64,000 bases of DNA from Methylobacterium sp. NMS14P. Its GTDB lineage: Bacteria > Pseudomonadota > Alphaproteobacteria > Rhizobiales > Beijerinckiaceae. The first letter of the stretch is position 1. Each line of letters begins with the position of its first letter. Both the position numbers and the translations under genes were made by a program. Shown here piece by piece: positions 52,140-61,160 of this stretch. Location: contig NZ_CP087106.1 in the NCBI RefSeq assembly GCF_028583545.1, positions 558,001-622,000 of the forward strand. The letters run 5' to 3'. The notes under the pieces are model-generated. The model was not told the origin of the DNA, ran no database searches, and was given only the letters and a program-made list of their open reading frames with translations.

Positions 52140-52229
52140 TCAGTTGAAGGTGTCGATCTCGGCCGACTCGTAGCTCGTCACTTCCATGCCGACGCAGATC
52201 TCGGACACGATCGGGGCAGCCCACTTCAT
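52140..52229 (-). CDS. pqqA: PqqA, PQQ precursor peptide
   Basis: A 29-residue peptide, the substrate from which PQQ is built. Its centre holds EVTSY, with Glu16 and Tyr20 spaced by three residues as the enzyme pair PqqE/PqqD needs. The N terminus (MKWAAPIVSEI) and C terminus (AEIDTFN) match the Methylobacterium peptides as I remember them. TGAGGAGA precedes the ATG by 6 bases. pqqB follows after 33 bases. Confidence 0.97.
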   Translation of the reverse strand: MKWAAPIVSEICVGMEVTSYESAEIDTFN

Positions 52230-52273
52230 GGTGTTTCTCCTCAGGCGATATCTACACCGAGTGTCACGCGGTT

Positions 52274-52291
52274 CCTAAGAGGACCCTAAGA
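52274..52291 (-). promoter_or_regulatory. 11-bp direct repeat upstream of pqqA
   Basis: On the coding strand, TCTTAGG-GTCC-TCTTAGG: two perfect 7-base half-sites spaced as for OmpR/PhoB-family regulators. The neighbouring response regulator is of this family. It sits 45-62 bases before the pqqA start. Confidence 0.5.
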
Positions 52292-52324
52292 CACTGATGG
52301 CGCTCTCATTTCCGGCGCCGGAGA

Positions 52325-52353
52325 GGTATCGACGATTCACGCGCGGGCTTCAA
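52325..52353 (-). promoter_or_regulatory. Possible pqqA promoter
   Basis: On the coding strand, TTGAAG (52353-52348), a 17-base spacer and GATACC (52330-52325). It would give a pqqA leader of about 90 bases. An alternative -10, TAGATA (52254-52249), would place the direct repeat over the -35 region. Confidence 0.35.
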
Positions 52354-52453
52354 GCACTAAGTTGCCGGATCCTCCCAAATTTTTCGTGAGAGACTTCCTA
52401 AGCGTCCGGAAACCATCACGAAACAGGCGGCCCTGCGACTTAAGTACAGTGGC

Positions 52454-53158
52454 TCACTGGCGGAAGTCGGGACCGCGCAGTTCGAGCATGAACCCTTTGC
52501 CGCGCACGGTGACGAGGCCCGGCCCGCCGTAGCGCACGAAATCGGCCATCTTGGAGCGCAGGTAGCCGATATAGACGTCGACCACGTTGAGGGAGAGCCC
52601 GCCCTGGCTCGCCCAGAGCCGGTCGAAGATGTCGGCGCGGGAGACCGGCTTGCCGGTGCTCTCCATCAGCATGGCGAGCAGGTCGGCCTCGCGGGGCGTG
52701 AGGCGGGCGCTGGCCTCGCCGCAGCTCGCCTGCCGGGTCTCGAGGTCGAGCATCAGCTTGCCGGCGGTGATGCGCGAGCGCGGCGCCTCCGCCTGCTCGC
52801 GCCGCATCAGGTGGGTCCGCAGGCGGGCGACCAGCTCGTCGAACTCGAACGGCTTGATGATGTAGTCGTCGGCGCCGAGCGCCAGGCCCTCGGCCCGGTC
52901 GCGGATCTCGTCCCGGGCGGAGAGGAACAGGATCGCTCCGGGAAAGCCGCCCTCCCGCAGGGACCGGCAGACGTCGTGGCCCGAACCGTCAGGGAGGTTG
53001 ATGTCGAGGAGCACGGCGCCGGGGGCCGGATCGTGCGCGGCCTTCAGGGCCTCGTCGACGCAGGCCGCCGTCCCGACCTCGAACCCCTCGGCCTCGAGCC
53101 CCCGGGCGAGGAGGCCGCGGATGTCGATATCGTCCTCGACGATCAGGATCCGCGTCAT
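52454..53158 (-). CDS. mxbM: OmpR-family response regulator, probably MxbM
   Basis: A 234-residue regulator. Receiver domain: Asp9 and Asp10, phosphoacceptor Asp52 (LLDINLPDG) and Lys102 (DDYIIKPFE). C-terminal winged-helix DNA-binding domain from about 130 (LTPREADLLAMLM, VDVYIGYLRSKM, VTVRGKGFML). In M. extorquens the MxbDM pair controls methanol oxidation genes and, as I recall, is encoded upstream of pqqA; the location here agrees. The name is inferred from position and family. It overlaps the kinase gene by 4 bases. Confidence 0.85.
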   Translation of the reverse strand: MTRILIVEDDIDIRGLLARGLEAEGFEVGTAACVDEALKAAHDPAPGAVLLDINLPDGSGHDVCRSLREGGFPGAILFLSARDEIRDRAEGLALGADDYIIKPFEFDELVARLRTHLMRREQAEAPRSRITAGKLMLDLETRQASCGEASARLTPREADLLAMLMESTGKPVSRADIFDRLWASQGGLSLNVVDVYIGYLRSKMADFVRYGGPGLVTVRGKGFMLELRGPDFRQ

Positions 53159-54801
53159 GCGGCCGACTCCTTCACCTGCGCGCCCATCTGGGCGCCGACG
53201 GCAGCACCGTCGACCGGTGCGGTTTCCCATGCCGGATCGCAGGCCGGGATGTCCAGGGTTACCCGGGCCCCGCGCCCGTCCGGCCCGGGGCCGAGCCGGA
53301 TCGTGCCGCCGTGCTGCTCGACGATCCACCGCGCCAGGGCGAGCCCGATGCCGAACCCGGTCTCGTCCGGTCCGGCGCCGGCGCCGCGCTTGAAGCGCTC
53401 GAACAGCGCGTCCTCGGACGCGCCGAAGCCGGGACCGTCATCCGTGACGGTGATCCGCCCGACCGGCCCGGGGCCTGCCGCCAGGGCGACCTCGACCCGG
53501 GTGAGGCCGGCGGCGTGGCGGAGCGCGTTGTCGATGAGGCTCTCGACCGTCTGGCGCATCCACTCGCGGTCGGCGAGGCTCTCGACGTCGCGGGTGCCGG
53601 GATCGAGGGTGAGGCCCACCCGGCGGCGCGCCGCCTCGGAGCTCATGTTGTCCACCGCCTCCGCGAGGACCTGGGCGAGCCCCAGGCGGCGCTTGTCGAA
53701 CGCGATCTCGCCGGATTCCGAGCGGGCGACGCGCAAGAGGTCCTCGACGCGCAGCTTGAGGCGCTGCGCGCGCTTCTTGATCGTCGCGAATACCGGCCCC
53801 GGATCGGCGCCCCGGGACGCGCCGCGCAGGGCGAGATCGCACTCGCCCAGGATGACCGTCAGCGGCGTGCGCAGCTCGTGGCTGACGTCGGCGAAGAAGC
53901 GGCGGCGGGACTGATCGACGGCCTCCAGCCGGGCGTTGGCGGCGCGCAGATCGGCGGTGCGGGCCGCCACGGTGTCCTCCAGCGCCGCCCGGTCGGCCGC
54001 GACCCGCGATTCCCGGCGCGCGAGCCGGGCGGCCATGCGGTTGACGTTGGTCATGAGCAGGCCGAGCTCGTCCCGCGTGGCGACGGAGAGCCGCGTATCG
54101 AGGGCGCCGTGGCCGATGGCGCTCGCGGCGCGGCGGACCTCCTCGATGCGGGCCAGGGTCGGCCGGGTGACGCCGCGGTAGAGGATCGCCAGCAGCACCA
54201 GCGCCGCCGCCACCGCGGCGGCGGCGGCCACCCGCAGGCGCTCCGACAGCGCCCGGGCCTGCTCGGAGCCGAGCGCCATGCTGCGCCGCTCGGCCTCGAT
54301 CAGGAAGGAGAGCGGCTGGCCGGTCATGGCGCCGAAGCCGTTGAGCGCGCCCTTGATCGCGTCCTGACGCCGCTCCTGATCGGTCTGGCGGCTGATCAGC
54401 GACACCTGCCGGTCGAGCACCGCCCGGGCCGCGCGCAGCTGCGCCATCGGGCGAGTCCGCGCGGCGTACTGCATCCGGTCGGCCGGGTCGTCGCTCGGCG
54501 GGAAGCTCCTGGCCAGCGCCTCGTCCACGGTGGTCAGGGCGCGGTCGGCGTTGTCGCGGGCGATCGCCATCGCCTCGGGCTGGCCGTCGGGATTGCCGAC
54601 GGTCTCCACCGCCGCGAGCCCGAACTGCGTGAGGCGGCCGGACAGCTCGGCCAGCAGCTCCAGCCGCCGCTGGGCCTCGAGAGTCCGGTCGACGGTCCGC
54701 TCCGCCGCCCCGATCGCCGCCAGCGCGGCCGCGGCGGCCAGCACCACCACGATGGCGGTGCCGCCGAGCAGCAGCGCGAAGCGGACCTTCAGCGAGCGCA
54801 T
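53155..54801 (-). CDS. mxbD: Sensor histidine kinase, probably MxbD
   Basis: A 548-residue inner-membrane kinase. Membrane helices at about 6-28 and 190-212 enclose a periplasmic helical sensor region, followed by HAMP, the H-box FFADVSHELRTPL with phospho-His308, the N-box SLIDNALRHA and the G-boxes (DDGPGFG, GFGIGLALARWIVEQHGG). It partners the OmpR-type regulator immediately downstream. The signal is unknown. The name MxbD rests on synteny and type. Confidence 0.85.
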   Translation of the reverse strand: MRSLKVRFALLLGGTAIVVVLAAAAALAAIGAAERTVDRTLEAQRRLELLAELSGRLTQFGLAAVETVGNPDGQPEAMAIARDNADRALTTVDEALARSFPPSDDPADRMQYAARTRPMAQLRAARAVLDRQVSLISRQTDQERRQDAIKGALNGFGAMTGQPLSFLIEAERRSMALGSEQARALSERLRVAAAAAVAAALVLLAILYRGVTRPTLARIEEVRRAASAIGHGALDTRLSVATRDELGLLMTNVNRMAARLARRESRVAADRAALEDTVAARTADLRAANARLEAVDQSRRRFFADVSHELRTPLTVILGECDLALRGASRGADPGPVFATIKKRAQRLKLRVEDLLRVARSESGEIAFDKRRLGLAQVLAEAVDNMSSEAARRRVGLTLDPGTRDVESLADREWMRQTVESLIDNALRHAAGLTRVEVALAAGPGPVGRITVTDDGPGFGASEDALFERFKRGAGAGPDETGFGIGLALARWIVEQHGGTIRLGPGPDGRGARVTLDIPACDPAWETAPVDGAAVGAQMGAQVKESAA

Positions 54802-54879
54802 CGTCCCCGTCCCGCTCTCAGTACCGGCGTGCCGGCGGGCCCGAGCATGGCACCGCCGGGGCGCCGAACCAAGGTCCCG

Positions 54880-55086
54880 TCACAGGTCCTTCGGCAGGCT
54901 GCCCTTGGCGGCGCAGCGCCACTTCTCCACGTGCCATTCCGGGTGGGCGGCCTGCCAGGTCGCGAGCGCGCTCTGTGAATTGCGCAGGCACACGAAGGGG
55001 CTCGATTTCTCGAAGGACATCTCGATGCGGTCCTCGCGGCAGGTCGAGGGCTGGGCGACGAGACAGATCGACAGCAGAAGCAGCAT
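54880..55086 (-). CDS. Small secreted protein with three Cys
   Basis: 68 residues: a short hydrophobic signal (MLLLLSICLVAQPSTC) and a small mature part with CLRNSQSALATWQAAHPEWHVEKWRC. The WQAAHPxWxVxxWxC tail recurs in small secreted proteins of Rhizobiales as I recall. Three Cys (16, 33, 58). No function known. It is on the same strand as the mxb and fhc genes, 79 bases upstream of mxbD. Confidence 0.65.
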   Translation of the reverse strand: MLLLLSICLVAQPSTCREDRIEMSFEKSSPFVCLRNSQSALATWQAAHPEWHVEKWRCAAKGSLPKDL

Positions 55087-55170
55087 GGGCGCCTCCCCGG
55101 GCTTCCGGCCTCGTGCGGGCCGGCTTGGCGGGGAGCATAGGACGCGTCCACGCCCCTTGCCCAGGCGGCG

Positions 55171-55965
55171 TCAGGCCGCGACCCAGATCTCGCCCTTGGC
55201 GATCGTCGCTAGGTCGCCCGAGTAGCGGCGCAGCGGCTTGCCGAGGAGGTCGGCGTGCTCGGCGCTCAGGCCGCGCAGGGCCGTGGCCAGCAGGCGCAGG
55301 AACACGAGGTCGTGCGTCCCGGTCTCGACGAAGGTGGGGGACATCCGGCCGTGGCTGCCGACGAGGAGTGTGCCGCGGCGCATGCCGAAACCGGGATGGT
55401 CGCCGACCGCGAGCGCCGCCAGGGTGCCGGCGATCATGCGCGAGCCCGCGAAGGCGCCCGCGCGCCCGGCCACGATCGTCCCGCGCCGCATCCGGTCGCC
55501 GAGATGCGCGCCGGCCGTGCCGCGGATGATCAGGGTCGCGCCGTCGAGGCCCGCCTTGGCGGCGTAGACCGCGCCGCCGGCATGGTCCCCGGCATCGCCC
55601 TCGACGGTGATCGTGCCGCCCGTGGCGCCGGAAGCCGCGTACGGCCCGGCATTGCCGGTGACGGTCAGGCTGCCGCCCGCCATGCCGGCACCGAGGCGCT
55701 GGCCGACGTCGCCGGTCACCCGGATGGTTCCCCCCGACAGGGCGGCGCCCACCCGGTCGAGGCGCTCGTGGCCGCCCTCGATGGTCAGCGTGTCCGATCC
55801 GTCGAGCGAGACGGCGAAGCAGTCACCGAGACGAACGCCAGTCCGGGAGGTCCCGACCTCCAGACGCTCGGCCTCGCTCTGCGAGAGGCCGCTCAGCGAC
55901 AGCGGATTGATGGCGAGGAAATCCAGCCGCTCGGGCGGGGCCGCGCGCAGGGTGAGGGTGCTCAA
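55171..55965 (-). CDS. fhcC: Formyltransferase/hydrolase complex subunit C
   Basis: FhcC is a scaffold of the FhcABCD complex, which moves the formyl group from formyl-H4MPT and hydrolyses it to formate. The 264 residues are built of repeated GxG-type beta-helix turns (GGTIRVTGDVGQRLGAGMAGGSLTV, GGTITVEGDAGDHAGG), as in archaeal FwdC. The start is TTG with GGAGGGC upstream, 3 bases after the fhcD stop. It is the last gene of the operon. Confidence 0.95.
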   Translation of the reverse strand: MSTLTLRAAPPERLDFLAINPLSLSGLSQSEAERLEVGTSRTGVRLGDCFAVSLDGSDTLTIEGGHERLDRVGAALSGGTIRVTGDVGQRLGAGMAGGSLTVTGNAGPYAASGATGGTITVEGDAGDHAGGAVYAAKAGLDGATLIIRGTAGAHLGDRMRRGTIVAGRAGAFAGSRMIAGTLAALAVGDHPGFGMRRGTLLVGSHGRMSPTFVETGTHDLVFLRLLATALRGLSAEHADLLGKPLRRYSGDLATIAKGEIWVAA

Positions 55966-55968
55966 GGC

Positions 55969-56916
55969 TCAGCCCTCCTTCGTGGCGTCATGCGGCGCGA
56001 TCAGGTCGCGCAGGTGATAATGGTGGCGGCCGAGATTGCCGCCGTAATTGCCCGCCGTGACGGCGATCAGGCCGTGCTTGCCGCCGATCTCGGTGGCGGC
56101 GTGCAGGCCGGCGCGCATCGAGTCGGACACGCCCTGCGAGGTGAGGGCGTCGATCACGATCTCCAGCACCACGCCGCACTCGGCCGGGAGCGCCGAGCCG
56201 GCGCGGCCCTTCAGGGTCGGGCAGTAGGCGTCGTTGGTCGAGGCCATCATGCCCTTGGTCCGGCCGCCGACCTTGGAGCCGGAGCGGACGATGCCGCCCG
56301 GGAACGGCAGGATCGCGCCCGGCACCGCCTTGGCGGCCTCGACGGCGATCTCGGCGACCTTCAGCGTCTCGGCGTGGTTGCGCCCGAGGAACAGCAGGTT
56401 GCCGCCGCCGACCGCGCCGTCGACGGCCCGGACCGAATCCTCGCAGAGAAACTCGCCGTCCATCACCGGGATGCGCCAGTAGCGCCGGGCCTTGCCGGTG
56501 GCGTCGGGCAGGCGCTTGGCCACCGCGAAGCCGTCGCCGAAGTAGCGGATCGCGCCGCCGAGCTTGATCTTGGTCGGCCCGTCCACGCCCGCGTAGCAGG
56601 CCGTGCCCGGGCAGGTGAGGATGCACTGGCCGACGCGCTTGATCAGCTGGTCCTTGAGGCCGTTCGGCTCGAAACCGAACAGCAGGATCCGCACGCCCGG
56701 CCGCCCGTCCGGAGTCTCCTCCGGCGACAGCTCGGCGTCGATGCCGGCCTCGGCGCCGCAGCCGATGACCGAGGTGGCGAAACCCGTCATCGTGGTCGCG
56801 GCGATCATCGCCCACTTGGCGGTGTCGTTCGTGACGATGATGGCCGTGCCGGCCACGTCGAACGCCTCCGCGAAGGTGTCGACGACCGGGATGCCGTTGA
56901 GGGTGAGGTCAGACAT
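55969..56916 (-). CDS. fhcD: Formyltransferase subunit (formyl-methanofuran:H4MPT formyltransferase)
   Basis: FhcD transfers the formyl group between H4MPT and the methanofuran analogue. The 315 residues match archaeal Ftr: LNGIPVVDTFAEAFDV at the start, ATSVIGCGAEAGID, CPGTACYAGVDG and the GGKHGLIAVTAGNYGGNLGRHHYHL end. It lies 27 bases after fhcA and 3 bases before fhcC. Confidence 0.97.
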   Translation of the reverse strand: MSDLTLNGIPVVDTFAEAFDVAGTAIIVTNDTAKWAMIAATTMTGFATSVIGCGAEAGIDAELSPEETPDGRPGVRILLFGFEPNGLKDQLIKRVGQCILTCPGTACYAGVDGPTKIKLGGAIRYFGDGFAVAKRLPDATGKARRYWRIPVMDGEFLCEDSVRAVDGAVGGGNLLFLGRNHAETLKVAEIAVEAAKAVPGAILPFPGGIVRSGSKVGGRTKGMMASTNDAYCPTLKGRAGSALPAECGVVLEIVIDALTSQGVSDSMRAGLHAATEIGGKHGLIAVTAGNYGGNLGRHHYHLRDLIAPHDATKEG

Positions 56917-56943
56917 CGTACTTCCCGCGGCTCGCCCCGCTGA

Positions 56944-58590
56944 TCACACCCGGCATGGCACGGCCTCGAAATTCTCCCGGCCCTCGCCGAAGGCCGCGTC
57001 GGGCACGGCGAAGCTGTCGAGACCCTCGCCGAACCGCTCCGTGAGGTAGGTGTCGGCGCGCTTCGCCATGGCCTTGTCGGACTCGACGGTCAGCGAGAGC
57101 GTGCGGCCGGCGCGCCACTCCACGACCTCGCCGTCCTCGACGATCGGCACACCGTCCTTGAGGACGAGCTTGGCGGCGGTGAACATCGCGGTGCGGTTCG
57201 CGTCGTCGCGGTAGACGGCGACGTCGGCCCGTGCGCCGGCCCGCAGGTGGCCGCGGTCGGCGAGGCCGAGGAGCTTCGCCGGTCCGGACCGGGTCAGCTG
57301 CGCGATCTCGGAGAGCGTGTACTCGCGCTCCAGACCCGGGAGGCTCGAGCGCTCGCCGACCACGCTCGGCAGCGTCGCGATCTCGCGGTCGCGCTCCGAC
57401 TTGTCCATCAGCAGGTGGATGATGCGCGGGTACTGGGTGAACGGGCCGCCGTTCGGGTGGTCGGTGGTCAGGATCGTCCGCTCCGGGTCGGTGGAGAGCA
57501 GCATGATCTCCAGGCCGATCGCCCATTGCAGCGAGCTGGTCGGGCCCCGGGGCCGGTACAGGAACGGCACCACGCCGCCGCCCTCGGCGTCGCCCGCGTT
57601 CAGGACCCACTTCTTCGGCTTGGCGCCCTTACGGCCGGCGAACTGGCGGAGGATGTCGAGGGACACGGTCACGGTCTGGCCGAACACGACCTGCCCGATG
57701 TCGAGGGTGGCGTTCGGGTTGTCGGTGATCGCCTGGGCGATCCGCTCGGCGGCCGAGCGGAAGCCGCCGGTGCCGGGATTGGCCGGGTCGACCGCGCCGT
57801 AGGCGTAGAACTGCGCGTGGGCGAAGTGGATGCGCCGCCCCTCCGCCGCGTCCAGCGTCGCCATGAAGCTGTCGTCGGCCCCGGGCAGGCCGAGGTTGTT
57901 GCAGTGGACGTGCAGCGGGTGCGGGACGCCGATCTCCTCGACCGCGTCGAGGAGCGAGCCCATGATCTGCCGGGTCGAGAGCCCGTAGCAGGGGATCTCG
58001 TCGTCGAGCGACAGGCGCAGGGCCCCGTCCTTGAAGGCCGAGGCGCCGCCCGCGTTGATGCACTTGACCCCGAGGCCGCGCGACTGGGCGACCGACAGGG
58101 CGACGAGGTCGCGCACGGCGTTGCCGCCCTGGCGCTCGCGCAGGAGCTGCAGGAGCTGGTCATCGTTGCCCATCACGGTCAGCGCGCCGCGGTCGAGCAG
58201 CGGGATGTCGGCGAGCTCGAGCTGCGTGCCGAGGGCGTGGGTCGGCGGCATCGCCGGCTCGACGGCCGTGGTGTAGCCCATCCGCGCGTAGGTCGAACCG
58301 ATCCAGGCCGCCGCCCCGCCCGCGTGGGCGAAGGGATGGCCGTCGGGCGCCGCCTCGCTGACGTAGAGGTCGGGCAGCAGCAGCCGCGAGGTGATCACGT
58401 TGCCGCCGGCGATGTGCGAGTGCACCTCGACGCCGCCCGCCATCACCACGCAGCCCGCCGCGTCGATCACCGCGTCGGGCTCGCGGCCCGGCGGATCGAC
58501 GACTTGGCCGTCCTCGATCCAGACGTCGCCCACGGAATCGCGGGACGCGGTCGGATCGACGACGCGCCCGCCCCGGATCACGCTCAGCAT
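56944..58590 (-). CDS. fhcA: Formyl-methanofuran hydrolase subunit A
   Basis: FhcA hydrolyses the formyl-methanofuran analogue to formate; it is an amidohydrolase with two zinc ions. The 548 residues contain GGVEVHSHIAGG (HxH metal motif), HCNNLGLPG and TTDHPNGGPFTQYP, as in archaeal FwdA. The start overlaps the fhcB stop by 7 bases. Confidence 0.97.
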   Translation of the reverse strand: MLSVIRGGRVVDPTASRDSVGDVWIEDGQVVDPPGREPDAVIDAAGCVVMAGGVEVHSHIAGGNVITSRLLLPDLYVSEAAPDGHPFAHAGGAAAWIGSTYARMGYTTAVEPAMPPTHALGTQLELADIPLLDRGALTVMGNDDQLLQLLRERQGGNAVRDLVALSVAQSRGLGVKCINAGGASAFKDGALRLSLDDEIPCYGLSTRQIMGSLLDAVEEIGVPHPLHVHCNNLGLPGADDSFMATLDAAEGRRIHFAHAQFYAYGAVDPANPGTGGFRSAAERIAQAITDNPNATLDIGQVVFGQTVTVSLDILRQFAGRKGAKPKKWVLNAGDAEGGGVVPFLYRPRGPTSSLQWAIGLEIMLLSTDPERTILTTDHPNGGPFTQYPRIIHLLMDKSERDREIATLPSVVGERSSLPGLEREYTLSEIAQLTRSGPAKLLGLADRGHLRAGARADVAVYRDDANRTAMFTAAKLVLKDGVPIVEDGEVVEWRAGRTLSLTVESDKAMAKRADTYLTERFGEGLDSFAVPDAAFGEGRENFEAVPCRV

Positions 58591-59654
58591 GCGGGTTCAC
58601 TCCTCGACGCGGCCGGGCCCGTGACCAGGCGCTCCTTGAGGGCGCCCAGCACCGACGCGGCCGACGGCAGATCCGACGGCGCCGAGGCCGGCCAGAAGGT
58701 CAGCGCGGCGCGCTGCTCGTTCCACAACACGCCGCCGTGGTCGCGGCCGGGCTGGCCGACCGCGATCACCACCTCGGCGGCCCGCGCCTCGCCGTCCGCG
58801 ACGAGCGCGACGGACGGGACGTTCGACAGCCAGTCCGGGCGCGACACCGGGACGGCGCCGAGCCACAGGACGGCGTCGACCTCGCCGGCGGCGACCTGCC
58901 GGGCGGCGTCGAAGCGCCAGGGATCGTGCTCGGGCACGCGGCGGCCGAAGCCGCTGCGCGGCGCCTGCCCGGTGAGCCAGGCCGAGACCGGCACCACCGC
59001 GCGGTCCTGACCGGTGCCGCCGACCGCGAGGGTGAAGCAGCGCGTCGTCTCGCTGAGCTCCATGGCGAGACCCTGCAGCATCTCGATGCCGACCTCGCCG
59101 AGCTCGGCGGCGTCGTAGAGGAGGACGCCATACTGGGCCGCGGCGAGCCGGGCGGCGATCTGGCCGGGGAGGTCATCGCCGGCGAGGTGGCCGCGGGCGT
59201 GGGCGCGCAGCACGCCGACCGCCTCGGTCAGCCCGCCCTCGGCCGGCCAGGACAGCGACGCGGTGGCGTTGGCGCCGACGGCCAGCAGCGCGCGCTCCGA
59301 TCCGGCTGCGCGACCGCGGGTCGGCTTGTCGTCGACGAGGCGCTTCAGGAGCGGCGCCTGCCAGGGGGCGGCGCCCACCACCAGCACCACGTCGGCGCGC
59401 CCGACGGCCTCGGCCGGCGTCGAGGTCAGCGCCCCGACCCGGCTCAGCGCTCCGAGGTCCGCGTAGGTGCCGGCCGAGCCGGCGGTGTCGACGGAGGCGC
59501 CGATGCGCCCCGCGAGATCGTAGGCCGCGCGGATCGCGGCGACGTCGGCGCTGAGGCCGGCGATCACCGGCGCGCGCGCTTTGGCGAGGAGGGATGCGGC
59601 CGCCTCGATGGCGGTGCCCGCGTCCGTCGCGCCGCCCTTCACCCAGGCTGCCAT
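58584..59654 (-). CDS. fhcB: Formyltransferase/hydrolase complex subunit B
   Basis: FhcB is homologous to the molybdopterin subunit FwdB but is shorter (356 residues) and has no iron-sulfur Cys set, so it is a structural part of the complex rather than a redox enzyme. It begins with AAWVKGGATDAGTAIEAA and ends in a DRAVVPVSAWLTGQAPRSGFG-like region typical of FhcB. It is the first gene of fhcBADC. GAGGGAG precedes its ATG. Confidence 0.92.
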   Translation of the reverse strand: MAAWVKGGATDAGTAIEAAASLLAKARAPVIAGLSADVAAIRAAYDLAGRIGASVDTAGSAGTYADLGALSRVGALTSTPAEAVGRADVVLVVGAAPWQAPLLKRLVDDKPTRGRAAGSERALLAVGANATASLSWPAEGGLTEAVGVLRAHARGHLAGDDLPGQIAARLAAAQYGVLLYDAAELGEVGIEMLQGLAMELSETTRCFTLAVGGTGQDRAVVPVSAWLTGQAPRSGFGRRVPEHDPWRFDAARQVAAGEVDAVLWLGAVPVSRPDWLSNVPSVALVADGEARAAEVVIAVGQPGRDHGGVLWNEQRAALTFWPASAPSDLPSAASVLGALKERLVTGPAASRSEPAC

Positions 59655-60096
59655 GCTCCCTCTCGCAACGTTCTTGCTTGGTTTCGGAGCGGGCGACGGC
59701 CGTAAGACCGGACGAAGCGGGTGCCCCTCGAGCCCGAGGGTTCCCCACCGAATCGGAATGGCTCATCCGCCCGGCATGTCCGGGCAGGCGGCAAACTCGG
59801 CGCGCCGTCGCGGGCCTAGGTTTGCATTCATCCGCGCACGGCGGCAAGGGGGTCCGGCAGCGTTGCGCGTCGGGAAGTGAATCGCGGGTATCGGTTTGCC
59901 GCCGCGCGCCGACCTGCGGTCGGCTCAGGGACGGCGTGCCGCCGGCGCGGCGGAAACCGTGTTGCGATTATTCCGGGCGGTCTGTCCTGCGCCGCCGGCG
60001 GGCACGATCCGCGCGCACCCACGTTGCCCGGTCCAGGGACGCGTGTGAAAAGCGCGCCGCGCGGGCGCCGGACCTGCGGGATTCGAGGGAAGTGCG
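59655..60096. promoter_or_regulatory. Divergent region between fhcB and beta-RFAP synthase
   Basis: 442 bases with no recognised gene. GGCGGCAAAC (59787-59796) and GTTTGCCGCC (59894-59903) are a perfect inverted repeat 97 bases apart; a third GTTTGC is at 59820. Hairpins: CCCTCG/CGAGGG (59725-59740), GCCCGG/CCGGGC (59769-59785) and GCCGACC/GGTCGGC (59908-59924). It must hold the promoters of both C1 operons. Confidence 0.55.
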
Positions 60097-61074
60097 TTGG
60101 GCGAGGTCGCCAATCGAGACGAGGTGGCGGCGGACGGCGCCGTGCGGGTCGAGGCGCCGGCACGGCTGCATTTCGGGTTCCTGGATCTGCACGGTGGGCT
60201 CGGCCGCCGCTTCGGCAGCATCGGGTTGGCCATCGACGCGCCGTCCCTGGCCCTGACCGCCCGCCGGGCGGCCCGGCCCGACGTCACGGGTCCCGAGGCC
60301 GACCGCGTGCGCGGCTACGTCGAGGCCGCAGCCGCCCATCTCGGGCGCGGCGGGGACGTCGCCATCGATGTCGAGCGGGTGATCCCGGCCCATGCCGGGT
60401 TCGGCTCGGGCACGCAGCTCGCCCTCGCGGTGGCGGCCGCGATGGCGCGCCTGAACGGCGAGCCATTCGCGGCGGATGCCTTCGCGGCGACCCTGGACCG
60501 GGGCAACCGGTCCGGCGTCGGCCTCTGCGCCTTCACGGAGGGCGGGCTCATCGTCGACGGCGGCCGCGGCGCGGATGGCGGGCCGCCGCCGGTCATCGCG
60601 CGTCTGCCCTATCCCGAGGCCTGGCGGATCGTCCTGATGCTCGATCCGAGCATGGCCGGCGTGCACGGGACGCGCGAGGTCGAGGCGTTCCGCGACCTGC
60701 CGCGCTTCCCGGAGGCGCAGGCCGCCGAGATCTGCCGGATCGCGCTGATGCAGGTGCTGCCCGCCGCCGTCCTGGCGGAGCCGAAGGGCTTCGGCGCCGG
60801 CATCACCCGGATCCAGACGCTGATCGGCGACCACTTCGCGCCCCATCAGGGCGGCCGCTACGCCAGCGCCGCGGTGGCGGAGGCGCTCGCCAGCGTCGCC
60901 GCGCAGGGTATCGCGGGCTACGGCCAGTCCTCCTGGGGGCCGACCGGCTTCGCGCTGGTCCCGTCCGAGGCCGAGGCCCGCGCCCTGGTGGCCGGCCTCG
61001 ACCGGGGCGGCCCCCTCCGGTTCGTCATCGCCCGGGGCCGCAACGGTGGCGCTTCGGTAACCGGTCCGGCGTGA
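60097..61074 (+). CDS. mptG: Beta-ribofuranosylaminobenzene 5'-phosphate synthase
   Basis: Catalyses the first committed step of methanopterin synthesis, joining p-hydroxybenzoate- or p-aminobenzoate-type acid to PRPP. The 325-residue protein has a GHMP-kinase-like fold: ARLHFGFLDLHGGLGRRFGS at the start and PAHAGFGSGTQLALAVAAA. It starts at TTG, with GAGGGA six bases upstream; no ATG lies near it in frame. It is divergent from fhcB and upstream of mtdB. Also known as orf4 in methylotrophs. Confidence 0.9.
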   Translation: MGEVANRDEVAADGAVRVEAPARLHFGFLDLHGGLGRRFGSIGLAIDAPSLALTARRAARPDVTGPEADRVRGYVEAAAAHLGRGGDVAIDVERVIPAHAGFGSGTQLALAVAAAMARLNGEPFAADAFAATLDRGNRSGVGLCAFTEGGLIVDGGRGADGGPPPVIARLPYPEAWRIVLMLDPSMAGVHGTREVEAFRDLPRFPEAQAAEICRIALMQVLPAAVLAEPKGFGAGITRIQTLIGDHFAPHQGGRYASAAVAEALASVAAQGIAGYGQSSWGPTGFALVPSEAEARALVAGLDRGGPLRFVIARGRNGGASVTGPA

Positions 61075-61080
61075 GCCGTC

Positions 61081-61103
61081 CGCCCCGGGCTTGACCCGGG
61101 GCG
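61081..61103 (+). terminator. 9-bp hairpin downstream of beta-RFAP synthase
   Basis: CGCCCCGGG and CCCGGGGCG pair perfectly around CTTGA, 6 bases after the stop. No T run follows. It may reduce read-through into mtdB. Confidence 0.5.
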
Positions 61104-61160
61104 CCGCTCCGGGTTTGGACGGAGGGAAGGCGCCTCTCTCGCGCGCCGCACGAGGATTCC

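Noticed and set aside
59655..60096. A riboswitch in the fhcB leader
   Set aside because: Several hairpins can be drawn but none matches the conserved core of a known cobalamin, SAM, TPP, Moco or folate riboswitch.
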